From NCBI GenBank assembly GCA_021161995.1, contig JAGGZO010000013.1, positions 1-14,766 on the forward strand: DNA of 14,766 bases. The letters are read 5' to 3'. This DNA is from Candidatus Aenigmatarchaeota archaeon. GTDB taxonomy: Archaea > Aenigmatarchaeota > Aenigmatarchaeia > CG10238-14 > SpSt-28. This document shows positions 1 through 7,800 of this stretch, piece after piece. The notes below the pieces were generated by a model that ran no database searches, was not told the origin of the DNA, and worked only from the letters and a program-made list of their open reading frames with translations. Positions within the stretch are counted from its first letter, which is position 1. Every line of letters begins with the position of its first letter. The position numbers and the translations under genes are program-made.

Positions 1-1
1 A

Positions 2-74
2 GGACCGGTCGTCTAGCGGCCAAGGATGCAGGCCTGTCACGCCTGAGACCCGGGTTCAAATCCCGGCCGGTCCG
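2..74 (+). tRNA. tRNA-Asp (anticodon GUC)
   Basis: The sequence folds as a full cloverleaf. The 7-bp acceptor stem GGACCGG (2-8) pairs with CCGGTCC (67-73), and G74 is the discriminator base. The anticodon stem 29-33/41-45 is fully paired and its 7-nt loop carries GTC at 36-38. The T stem 50-54/62-66 is fully paired around TTCAAAT. The D stem includes two G-U pairs. The anticodon GUC decodes Asp codons. No CCA is encoded at the 3' end, so it must be added after transcription. No intron is visible. The gene starts at the window edge, so its promoter is not visible. Confidence 0.95.
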
Positions 75-91
75 CTTTTCTCATCACTATG

Positions 92-101
92 TTTTTAAAT
101 A
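92..101 (+). promoter_or_regulatory. TATA box of the helicase gene (leaderless)
   Basis: TTTTTAAATA lies about 26 nt (centre to ATG) upstream of the start at 123. This is the usual archaeal TATA-to-start-site distance, so transcription should begin at or next to the ATG. No GGTGA-type ribosome-binding site is visible before the ATG, which agrees with a leaderless message. Confidence 0.55.
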
Positions 102-122
102 CACTTATTCTATTGCTATTCG

Positions 123-2078
123 ATGGGGAAGACTGAGAAGCGGTTCATAAATCATTTAAAAAAATTGATAACGTTGGAAAGAAATGCTGAAATAAACGCA
201 ATGCGTAGCGAGATTTCTAAGATCTCTGGAAAAGAAAGGGAAAAGAGGGGTAGAGCAATACTAAATCTAAAGGGTAAAGTTATTGGGAAAGAGTTAGGCT
301 ATATTCTAGTTAAGTTTGGTAGAAGCAAACCATTCGAAACAGAAATAAAAGTCGGAGATTTGGTTTTGATAAGTAGGGGTAATCCTTTAGCTAGTAATTT
401 GGTTGGAACCGTTGTAGAAAAGGGTAAGAGATTTATAACGGTTGCTGTAGATCAGATTTACAGATGGGCTTTAACAAACGAGGTAAGAATCGACCTTTAT
501 GCAAACGATATAACTTTCAAAAGGATGATAGAAAATCTTAACAATCTGACTGAATACGGTAAAAAAGCAATTAAGTTCTTGTTGCTTAAAGAAAAACCAA
601 AAAAACCAAAGAAGGTAAGCTTTACACCGGTAGATGATGATCTAAACGAGAGTCAGTTAGAGGCAGTTTCCCTCGCTCTAGGATCAAAGGATTTCTTCTT
701 GGTCCATGGTCCACCAGGAACAGGAAAAACAAGAACATTAATAGAGCTAATAATCCAGGAAGTTAAACGAGGTCATAAAGTCTTGGCTACAGCTGAAAGT
801 AATGTAGCTGTGGATAACCTAGTTGCTGGTCTAGCAGATAAAGTCAAGTTAGTTAGATTGGGTCATCCAGCAAGAGCAGCAAAAAAGTTGAAAGAAACCA
901 CACTTGCATTCAAACTAGAATCCATAAATCTTTACAAAAGAGCTGAAAGATTGAGAGAAAAAGCCGAAAAATTACTCAAAAAGAGAAACAAATTCCAAAG
1001 ACCTGTATCAGAATGGCGCAGAGGTTTGGGTGATAAAGAAATAATGAAACTCGCGATGAAACGAAAAGGTTCAAGAGGTATACCAGCAAAGCTCATAGAA
1101 AGCATGGCCACATGGATTTCTCTCAACAAAGAGGCAAAAAGATTATATGAACAAGCTAAAAAGCTAGAAGAAAGGGCAATACAAAAAATAATAAAAGATG
1201 TTGATGTCGTACTTGCAACTAACTCATCAGCTGGCTTAGAATTTCTTGAAGGGATTGAATTTGATGTTGCCATAATAGATGAAGGTTCTCAAGCAACAAC
1301 ACCCAGCGCGTTAATTCCGATAAACAAAGCCAAGAGATTTGTTATAGCTGGAGATCATAGACAATTACCACCAACCATATTAAGTGAAGAAGCAAAAGAT
1401 CTAGCAGACACGCTGTTTGAAAAACTAATAATAAGTCATCCAGAAAACTCATCGATGCTAAGAATACAATACAGAATGAATGAAAAAATAATGGAGTTTC
1501 CGAACAAAGAATTCTATGGCTCTAAATTAATAGCTGATGAAAGTGTCAAGAATATAACGCTTGCTGATCTACCAATAAAAGAACCGAAGAGGTTTGTGGA
1601 AATACTCGATTTAAAGGAGCCGATCGTTTTTGTTGATACTAGCAAAAACAAAAACAAATGGGAAAGGCAAAGAAAAGACTCTAAATCAAGAGAAAACAAG
1701 CTGGAAGCAGAAATAGTAAAGCAACTTGTGAAAGAGTTTTTGAAAACGGGGGTAGAGAAAGAATGGATTGGAGTAATAACACCATACGATGATCAAGTGG
1801 ATTTGATAAAATCTTTGATACCCGAAGATATAGAAGTTCATAGTGTAGATGGCTTCCAAGGAAGAGAGAAGGAAATAATAATTCTCTCTTTCGTGAGAAG
1901 TAATAGAAAAGCTGAGCTAGGTTTTCTGACTGATTTAAGAAGGTTAAACGTTTCTATAACAAGAGCTAAGAGAAAACTAATTGCAATAGGAGATTCCAGA
2001 ACACTATCAACAAACAGAACCTACAAGAGATTCGTTAACTACATACAAAAAAATGGAAAATACGTAGAATGGGTTTAA
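123..2078 (+). CDS. Superfamily 1 DNA/RNA helicase, Upf1/IGHMBP2 (DNA2/NAM7)-like
   Basis: This 651-residue protein is predicted to be an ATP-dependent helicase acting on DNA or RNA in the cytoplasm. The SF1B motifs appear in order: Walker A GPPGTGKT (196-203), Walker B DEGSQ (386-390, usually DEASQ in this family), motif III GDHRQLPPT (410-418), motif V VDGFQGRE (575-582), and motif VI with LNVSITRAK (608-616). The first ~170 residues lack helicase motifs and match the position of the small beta-barrel 1B-type N-terminal region of IGHMBP2-like proteins. The insertion between motifs I and II is charged and helical (about 265-355), as in Upf1-like stalk regions. Length is normal for archaeal members. 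The ATG at 123 is supported by the TATA spacing. The gene is convergent with the next gene and the two 3' ends overlap by 4 bp. Family assignment is firm. The natural substrate cannot be read from the sequence. Confidence 0.93.
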   Translation: MGKTEKRFINHLKKLITLERNAEINAMRSEISKISGKEREKRGRAILNLKGKVIGKELGYILVKFGRSKPFETEIKVGDLVLISRGNPLASNLVGTVVEKGKRFITVAVDQIYRWALTNEVRIDLYANDITFKRMIENLNNLTEYGKKAIKFLLLKEKPKKPKKVSFTPVDDDLNESQLEAVSLALGSKDFFLVHGPPGTGKTRTLIELIIQEVKRGHKVLATAESNVAVDNLVAGLADKVKLVRLGHPARAAKKLKETTLAFKLESINLYKRAERLREKAEKLLKKRNKFQRPVSEWRRGLGDKEIMKLAMKRKGSRGIPAKLIESMATWISLNKEAKRLYEQAKKLEERAIQKIIKDVDVVLATNSSAGLEFLEGIEFDVAIIDEGSQATTPSALIPINKAKRFVIAGDHRQLPPTILSEEAKDLADTLFEKLIISHPENSSMLRIQYRMNEKIMEFPNKEFYGSKLIADESVKNITLADLPIKEPKRFVEILDLKEPIVFVDTSKNKNKWERQRKDSKSRENKLEAEIVKQLVKEFLKTGVEKEWIGVITPYDDQVDLIKSLIPEDIEVHSVDGFQGREKEIIILSFVRSNRKAELGFLTDLRRLNVSITRAKRKLIAIGDSRTLSTNRTYKRFVNYIQKNGKYVEWV

Positions 2079-2407
2079 ACTTTTTTCTCTGCAAACTCAC
2101 CTACTATTGGCCATTTAAATTTTTCTCCTCTGTATGCTCTGTACATAGATACTAACCAGAGTATTAATCCTACTAGGCTTATAAGCCCTGCTAGCATCCA
2201 ACCTATGAATGGTATGAACCCCAGTACAAAATTCAAGATTGTCATGCACAGGAACAATACTGTTGATTGCATTGCATGGAATCTGACAAACTTGTTCTTC
2301 TTCTCCACTATCAACAAGAATACTCCTGATACAAAGCCTAATAGGTATGCTAGCACTGCTTCTATGTTTTCTTCTAAGCCAAGTGTTGTATTGGTTTTCT
2401 TTGCCAT
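2075..2407 (-). CDS. DUF4870/Tic20-like small membrane protein
   Basis: This 110-residue protein has three hydrophobic helices at about 17-34, 48-65 and 69-87. The family-type layout is visible: a short polar N-terminus, ENIEAVLAYLLGFVSG, then a basic VEKKNKFVRFHAMQST loop, and a C-terminal tail with RAYRGEKFKWPIVGEFAEK. The pattern of YLLG...FVRFHA.QS...YRAY.GE.FK.P..G matches DUF4870 (Tic20-like) proteins as I know them. The biochemical role of that family in prokaryotes is unsettled. The start is supported by AGGAGA on the minus strand, about 5 nt before the ATG. It lies 44 bp downstream of the 144-residue gene on the same strand and may be cotranscribed with it. The assignment rests on pattern recognition only. 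Confidence 0.75.
   Translation of the reverse strand: MAKKTNTTLGLEENIEAVLAYLLGFVSGVFLLIVEKKNKFVRFHAMQSTVLFLCMTILNFVLGFIPFIGWMLAGLISLVGLILWLVSMYRAYRGEKFKWPIVGEFAEKKV
2079..2088 (+). terminator. T-tract terminator after the helicase gene
   Basis: Directly after the helicase stop codon is a C followed by six T residues (2081-2086) and CTCT. Archaeal RNA polymerase terminates on oligo-T in the non-template strand, so this is a plausible intrinsic terminator. It lies inside the 3' end of the convergent gene. Confidence 0.4.
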
Positions 2408-2451
2408 ATTTTCTCCTAAAAATTATTCTGGAAGTATAATTTAATAAACGA

Positions 2452-2886
2452 CTAAAAACTGGATATACTGTCTTCAAAGTCCTTTATTATGTCGTTTATT
2501 CTCTCTGCAAGCATGCCAAGAGTTTCTATTTTTGCTCTAGCATTCTCATATTTTTCTGCAATTATTTCATCGACAAAATTACCAAACTCATATTCATACT
2601 GTATTACAAGCCTTATAGCTCTTTCTACTATCGTTCTATCAACAACCCATGGATAATCTTTTATTGACCTTAGCAATCTCACCATTCTAAAGTATGTTTT
2701 TTCAGCATCTATAGATTCGTTCAATATATTAAGCAACTCTTTATTATCACGCCTTATAGCGTCTTTTATCATTACTTTAAGCGGTTTTGTTCCTTCAAAG
2801 AGCAAGTATATCTCTGGTGAAAAGCCTTTTTCTCTCAGTTTGTTTATCAATTCCAATATTTCATCTTTCTTCTCGTTTTCTGTCAT
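2452..2886 (-). CDS. Hypothetical helical protein, 144 aa
   Basis: I do not recognise this protein. It is charged, contains no Cys, and has no signal peptide or membrane segment, so it is probably cytosolic. Nearly the whole chain has helix-forming heptad-like patterns, with few Gly or Pro. Aromatic-rich patches occur around YFRMVRLLRSIKDYPWVV (65-82) and QYEYEFGNF (95-103), and the C-terminal helix ends in DFEDSISSF. Codon use resembles the neighbours, which supports a real gene. The ATG at 2886 lies about 26 nt from a minus-strand AATTTAAC that could be a TATA box, which would make it leaderless. It is divergent from rpoH across a 184 bp region and lies 44 bp upstream of the DUF4870 gene. 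That context alone does not give a function. Confidence 0.7.
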   Translation of the reverse strand: MTENEKKDEILELINKLREKGFSPEIYLLFEGTKPLKVMIKDAIRRDNKELLNILNESIDAEKTYFRMVRLLRSIKDYPWVVDRTIVERAIRLVIQYEYEFGNFVDEIIAEKYENARAKIETLGMLAERINDIIKDFEDSISSF

Positions 2887-3003
2887 AGAATAAAAATGCT
2901 TTTTAAGGTTAAATTCAATTTAATTCTGTAGAAAGCGGTGTAAATCACGATTAAAAAAAGAATAGATAGTATTCTGTCTATTATATTGGAGATAAGCGAA
3001 AAC

Positions 3004-3014
3004 CTTTTAAATAT
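3004..3014 (+). promoter_or_regulatory. Probable TATA box of the RNA polymerase operon
   Basis: CTTTTAAATAT is preceded by the purine-rich GCGAAAA, a position consistent with a TFB-recognition element. It predicts a start site near 3030-3036 and a leader of about 35-40 nt before the TTG of rpoH. A second AT-rich candidate, TATATAAAG at 3020-3028, would give a shorter leader. The leader contains a GGTGA ribosome-binding site and a palindrome. Confidence 0.5.
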
Positions 3015-3032
3015 TTCGGTATATAAAGATAT

Positions 3033-3047
3033 ATACGAAATTCGTAT
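3033..3047 (+). promoter_or_regulatory. Palindrome at the rpoH operon start site (possible operator)
   Basis: ATACGAA-A-TTCGTAT is a perfect 7-bp inverted repeat around one base. It sits where transcription from the 3004 TATA box should start. Flanking AAGAT (3026-3030) and ATCTT (3046-3050) extend the symmetry imperfectly. The position suits a dimeric repressor blocking initiation, but no regulator gene is visible nearby. Confidence 0.35.
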
Positions 3048-3070
3048 CTTGGATTACTATGGGTGAGTGA

Positions 3071-3307
3071 TTGAAGAAAAAAAGCATTTTGGATCATGTA
3101 TTAGTACCCAAGCACGAAATACTTTCTGAAGAAGAGAAAGAGACTCTTCTAAAGAAATACGGTATAAAAGAAAAGCAACTACCTAGAATTCTCGCCACAG
3201 ACCCTGTTGTGAAGGAAATTGGAGCTAAACCTGGAGATGTACTCAAGATAACTAGAGAGTTCATGGGTAAAAAATCTGTTTATTATAGAATTGTGGTGAA
3301 AAAATGA
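3071..3307 (+). CDS. rpoH: DNA-directed RNA polymerase subunit H (Rpb5 C-terminal homologue)
   Basis: This 78-residue protein is the archaeal RpoH subunit, which sits in the lower jaw of RNA polymerase and contacts downstream DNA. It matches the conserved family string: DHVLVPKHEILSEEE, KKYGIKEKQLPRILATDP, IGAKPGDVLKITR and a C-terminal YYRIVV. Archaeal RpoH lacks the eukaryotic Rpb5 N-terminal domain, and the length here is normal. Translation starts at TTG. GGTGA at 3062-3066 is 4 nt upstream, the same spacing seen for other genes of this operon. An ATG at 3059 is in frame but is cut off by TGA at 3068-3070. The stop overlaps the rpoB'' start by 3 bp plus one base (ATGA). First gene of the polymerase operon. 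Confidence 0.95.
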   Translation: MKKKSILDHVLVPKHEILSEEEKETLLKKYGIKEKQLPRILATDPVVKEIGAKPGDVLKITREFMGKKSVYYRIVVKK

Positions 3308-4836
3308 TAGAGAATAAACATATGATTTATGGATCAGACGCCAGTATCGTCATGTCAACATTATTGAATAGTTTTATAAAGGAAAGTTACTGGAATAAGT
3401 ATCAGTTAGAATCCTACAATGATTTTGTAAAAAGAAGGCTACCACGAATCATAAAGAGCATTGGAACAATAAAGCCAGATATACCAGAACTAGGTGATCT
3501 AAAAATCGTTCTAGGAGATATAAAAATAGGTGAACCTAGCCTGAGAGAATCTGATGGCTCAGTAAGAAGAATTTTACCTTTTGAAGCCAGATTAAGAGAT
3601 TTGACGTACTCTGCACCATTATTCATTGAAATGACAACAGTATTAGGCGGAATCGAGAGTGAACCGGTTTATGTTTATTTTGGTGAGTTACCGGTAATGG
3701 TCAAATCTGACATATGTCCCTTGTCTAAAATGAGTAGAGAAGAGTTAAAAATGGTTCATGAAGACCCAGATGATCCTGGGGGTTACTTTATAATAAATGG
3801 TGCTGAAAGGATTCTGGTTTTAGTCGAAGAGATCGCCTCCAATAAGCCTGTAATAACAAAAACAAATACAGCTAATGCCTTAGTTAGTGCAAGAATAAAT
3901 TCTGAAAGAGAGGGTTACATAACCAAGCATTTAATAGAGTTGAAGAAGAATGGTATAGTAACAATAACTTTTTCTGCTTTACACAAATTCCCTGTTGTAA
4001 TACTATTAAAAGCATTGGGCTTGGAAAAGGATGTTGACATACTAAATGCAATATCAGATGACCCTGAAGTCCAAGAAGAGTTTTTGATAAACCTGTACGA
4101 ATACGAGGTCTTAACAAAAGAAGATGCTATAGACGAAATCGGTAAATATTTGAGAATTCCTCAAAAGAGACTTAGAAAGCAAAGAGCTCAAAATCTTATA
4201 GATAAATACCTACTACTGCATCTTGGCCAATCCAAAAAGGATAGATTGAAAAAGGCTATATTTTTAGCAAAGATAGTTGAAAGAATGATAAAAGTTGCTT
4301 TAGGTAAACAAGAAGAAGATGATATAGACCATTACTCAAATAAAAGATTGAGGTTAGCTGGAGATTTACTAGAGATACTATTCAGGAGTGTTTTACTTGG
4401 AAGACAAGGTCTAATCAACAGAATTTCTTATAATTATCAAAAATTGGCTAGGAGAGGTAGATTGCCTCCATTGCAAGCTGTTGTTGAATCAAACATTCTA
4501 ACAAACCAAATCATTTCCGCGATGGCAGTCGGTACATGGGTTGGTGGAAGAACAGGTACATGTCAAATATTGAGAAAAGATAACTTGAATAAATCTATAT
4601 CTCACATGAGATATGTACATTCACCACTAAAAACAACGCAAGAGCACTTCGAGGCAAGAGAGCTGCATCCAACCCATTTCGGTAAACTGTGTGTAGCTGA
4701 AACGCCGGAGGGTGCTACAATAGGTTTGAGAAAGCATTTAGCATTATTTGCCGAAATTACTCATGGTATAGATGATAAAACAAGGAATAAAGTTGTTAAA
4801 AAAATCCTGGAAGTAGCTGGTATAAAGGGTGAATGA
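3304..4836 (+). CDS. rpoB2: DNA-directed RNA polymerase subunit B'' (N-terminal half of Rpb2/beta)
   Basis: This 510-residue protein is the N-terminal half of the second-largest RNA polymerase subunit. It forms the protrusion, lobe and fork regions of the core enzyme. Recognisable blocks are GGYFIINGAERILV (near residue 160), SVLLGRQGLINRI (near 362), VGGRTGTCQILRKDN and SHMRYVHSPLKTTQ (near 416-445), FEARELHPTHFGKLC, and AETPEGATIGLRKHLAL (near 464-480). The chain ends just after this last block, the usual B''/B' split seen in methanogens and many other archaea. Two deviations are visible in conserved text: CVAETPEGAT instead of CPAETPEGPN, and HMRYV instead of HLRRV. GGTGA at 3295-3299 is 4 nt before the ATG. 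The stop overlaps the next ORF start. Confidence 0.96.
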   Translation: MIENKHMIYGSDASIVMSTLLNSFIKESYWNKYQLESYNDFVKRRLPRIIKSIGTIKPDIPELGDLKIVLGDIKIGEPSLRESDGSVRRILPFEARLRDLTYSAPLFIEMTTVLGGIESEPVYVYFGELPVMVKSDICPLSKMSREELKMVHEDPDDPGGYFIINGAERILVLVEEIASNKPVITKTNTANALVSARINSEREGYITKHLIELKKNGIVTITFSALHKFPVVILLKALGLEKDVDILNAISDDPEVQEEFLINLYEYEVLTKEDAIDEIGKYLRIPQKRLRKQRAQNLIDKYLLLHLGQSKKDRLKKAIFLAKIVERMIKVALGKQEEDDIDHYSNKRLRLAGDLLEILFRSVLLGRQGLINRISYNYQKLARRGRLPPLQAVVESNILTNQIISAMAVGTWVGGRTGTCQILRKDNLNKSISHMRYVHSPLKTTQEHFEARELHPTHFGKLCVAETPEGATIGLRKHLALFAEITHGIDDKTRNKVVKKILEVAGIKGE

Positions 4837-7800
4837 TCATGACAAAAGCACATTTGTATATAGATGGAGAATATCAAGGAAAAATCTCTAATCCAGAGAA
4901 ATTTGTAGAGAAAATAAGAAAACTCAGAAGAGAAGGAGTTTTACCAAAAGAAATAAACGTTGCATACTTACCATTCAAGGAGGAAGTTAGAGTAACTACA
5001 GATTCTGGGAGAGTAAGAAGACCGCTGATTGTTGTGGAGAATGGGAAACCAAAGCTAACCAAAGAACACATTGAAAAATTAAAGAAAGGTGAATTGAAAT
5101 GGTCCGACCTAGCTGAAATGGGTGTGATAGAATATTTGGATGCCGAAGAGGAAGAAAATGCACTAATAGCTGCTACTCCAGAAGAATTAACTGAAAAACA
5201 TACGCATTTAGAGTTACATCCTTCTGTTATTCTTGGTTTACATGCTTCTCTGATTCCATATCCAGAATTCGATAGAGGTGACAGAGTAAACTACGGAGCT
5301 AAGATGTCTGGTCAGGCTATTTCTGTTTACTCTACAAATTATCCAACAAGAACCGATACAAAGTCTAACGTTCTTATTTATGGCCAATTACCATTAGTTC
5401 AAACTTATACTCACGATGCTTTTAATTTCAAAGACCATCCAAACGGTCAAAATGTTGTTGTTGCTATAATTTCTGGCGGTTACAACATGCAAGATGCCAT
5501 AATTTTCAACAAAAGTTCAATACAAAGAGGTTTGTTCTGGAGTTACATGTTTAGAACGTATGAAGCTGTTGAGAATAGGTATGTTAGTGGTCAGGAAGAT
5601 AAAATAGGTATACCGCAACCGGGAGTTAAAGGTTATCTTGGAGAAGATGCTTACAAACATTTGGATGAAGATGGTATTGTCCCACCGGAAACAGAAGTAA
5701 AATCTGACCAAGTATTGATCGGAAGGGTTTCACCATTAAGATTTCTGGGCAAGGTAGATGAATTCATTACTGGTATTGAAAACATAAGAGAAACCAGCAT
5801 TAAATTAAGACATAGAGATAAGGGTGTTGTAGATAGAGTTTTCATAACTCAAACATCTGAAGGAAATAAAATGGTCAAGGTTGTTGTTAGAGATTTGAAA
5901 ATTCCAGAGATAGGAGATAAATTTGCGACAAGACACGGTCAGAAAGGTGTCATTGGTACTTTGATACCACAAGAAGATATGCCATTTACTTCTCAAGGCA
6001 TCGTTCCGGATATAATATTCAATCCCCATGGCATACCAAGCAGGATGACTGCAGGACAATTACTAGAACTAATAGCTGGTAAAGTAGGTGCATTGAAAGG
6101 TAGAATAATAAAGTCATCTGCCTTCGATCCTGTGAGAGAAGAAGAATTGTCTGAAATGTTAAAACAACTTGGTTTTAGAGAAGATTCAAGAGAAACGATG
6201 TTTGACCCAAGAACAGGTAGAATTTATAATGTTAGGATATTCATTGGTGTCGTATTTTACATGAAGCTAGATCATTTAGTTTCAAACAAGATCCATGCAA
6301 GAGCAAGAGGTCCTGTAACTCTATTAACAAAACAACCGACAGAAGGTAGGGCAAAAGAAGGTGGTCTAAGATTAGGTGAGATGGAAAAGGACGTATTAAT
6401 AGCACATGGTGCAGCAATAACTCTAAAAGAGAGGTTCGACTCAGACAAAACAACAGTTCCAATATGTACCAAATGTGGCGTCTTGGCAATAAAGGATTAT
6501 ATAAGGAACAGATACGTATGTCCAATATGTAGAGGAGATGATGTTGCTGAAGTAGAGATGAGTTATGCTTTCAAGCTTTTGTTAGATGAGTTAATGTCAA
6601 TGATGATATTTCCAAGGCTAAAAGTAGATAAAGACCTTGGTAAGATAGTTGGTGTAGAATTCAGGGTTATGGATCCAGAAACTGTAAAGAAAATGGCATT
6701 TGCTAAAATCACAAAAATAGATTTGTACGATGAAGAAGGTTATCCGATTGAAGGGGGCATAACAGATCCAAGGCTGGGTACCGTCGATCCAGGTTTAAGA
6801 TGTAGAACCTGTGGTGGAAGATTTGGTCAATGTCCTGGACACTTTGGTTACATAGAGCTAGCTAAGCCTGTTATCAACCCATTGTTCATAAGACATGTCT
6901 ACAATTTGTTAAGAGTAACATGTAAGAAATGTGGAAGAATAATGTACAAAGAATCTCAAATAAAGAATGGTAAAATCAAACTCTCTGAACTTATAAAGAA
7001 TTCTCCTAAAACATGCCCACACTGTAATGCAAAACAACCAAAAGTTAAATTACTAAAGCCATACACGTTCAAGTTCGATAATGAAGAAGTTCCTGCACAA
7101 AAGATTAGAGAAATCTTTGAGAAAATACCGGATGAAGATTTAAAACTAATCGGAATAAAATCAAGGCCGGAATGGTTTATCGTCACTTTATTACCAGTTC
7201 CGCCGGTTACGATGAGACCTTCAATTACATTAGAAAACGGTGAGAGAAGTGAAGATGATTTGACACACAAGTTAGTTGATATTGTAAGAATAAACGAAAG
7301 ATTAAAAGAAACTTTAGAATTAGGTGCACCAGATTTCATAATCAAAGATCTATGGGAGCTATTACAATATCATGTCGCTACTTACTTCGATAATGAACTA
7401 AGTGGCATACCACCCGCAAGACATAGATCGGGTAGAGTTTTGAAGACACTAGCACAAAGGCTTAAAACAAAAGAAGGTAGGTTTAGGCATAACTTACTAG
7501 GTAAGAGAGTTAACTTTTCTGCAAGAACTGTAATAAGTCCGGATCCTTTCATAGGAATAAATGAAGTGGGTGTACCAGAAGAAGTTGCAAAAGAATTAAC
7601 AGTTCCTGAAGTTGTCAATGAAGAAAACCTAGAGTTCTTGAAGAATTTGATTTTAAATGGACCAAATAAGTGGCCTGGTGCAAATTACGTAATAAGATCA
7701 GATGGTATAAGATTAAAAATAACTGACAAAAACAAAGAAATGATTGCAGAACAACTGGAACCAGGCTTCATAGTTGAAAGGCATTTGTTGGATGGCGATG

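Noticed and set aside
2115..2477. Alternative minus-strand 120-residue ORF and a plus-strand 79-residue ORF (2205-2444)
   Set aside because: They overlap the DUF4870 gene, which has family-like sequence and a good ribosome-binding site, and their translations look like out-of-frame text.
3068..3070. TGA as a sense codon (recoding) before rpoH
   Set aside because: Other genes here end at TGA in expected places (rpoH, rpoB'', B'-A', A'', rpl30e), so TGA is a working stop. A well-spaced ribosome-binding site supports the TTG start.
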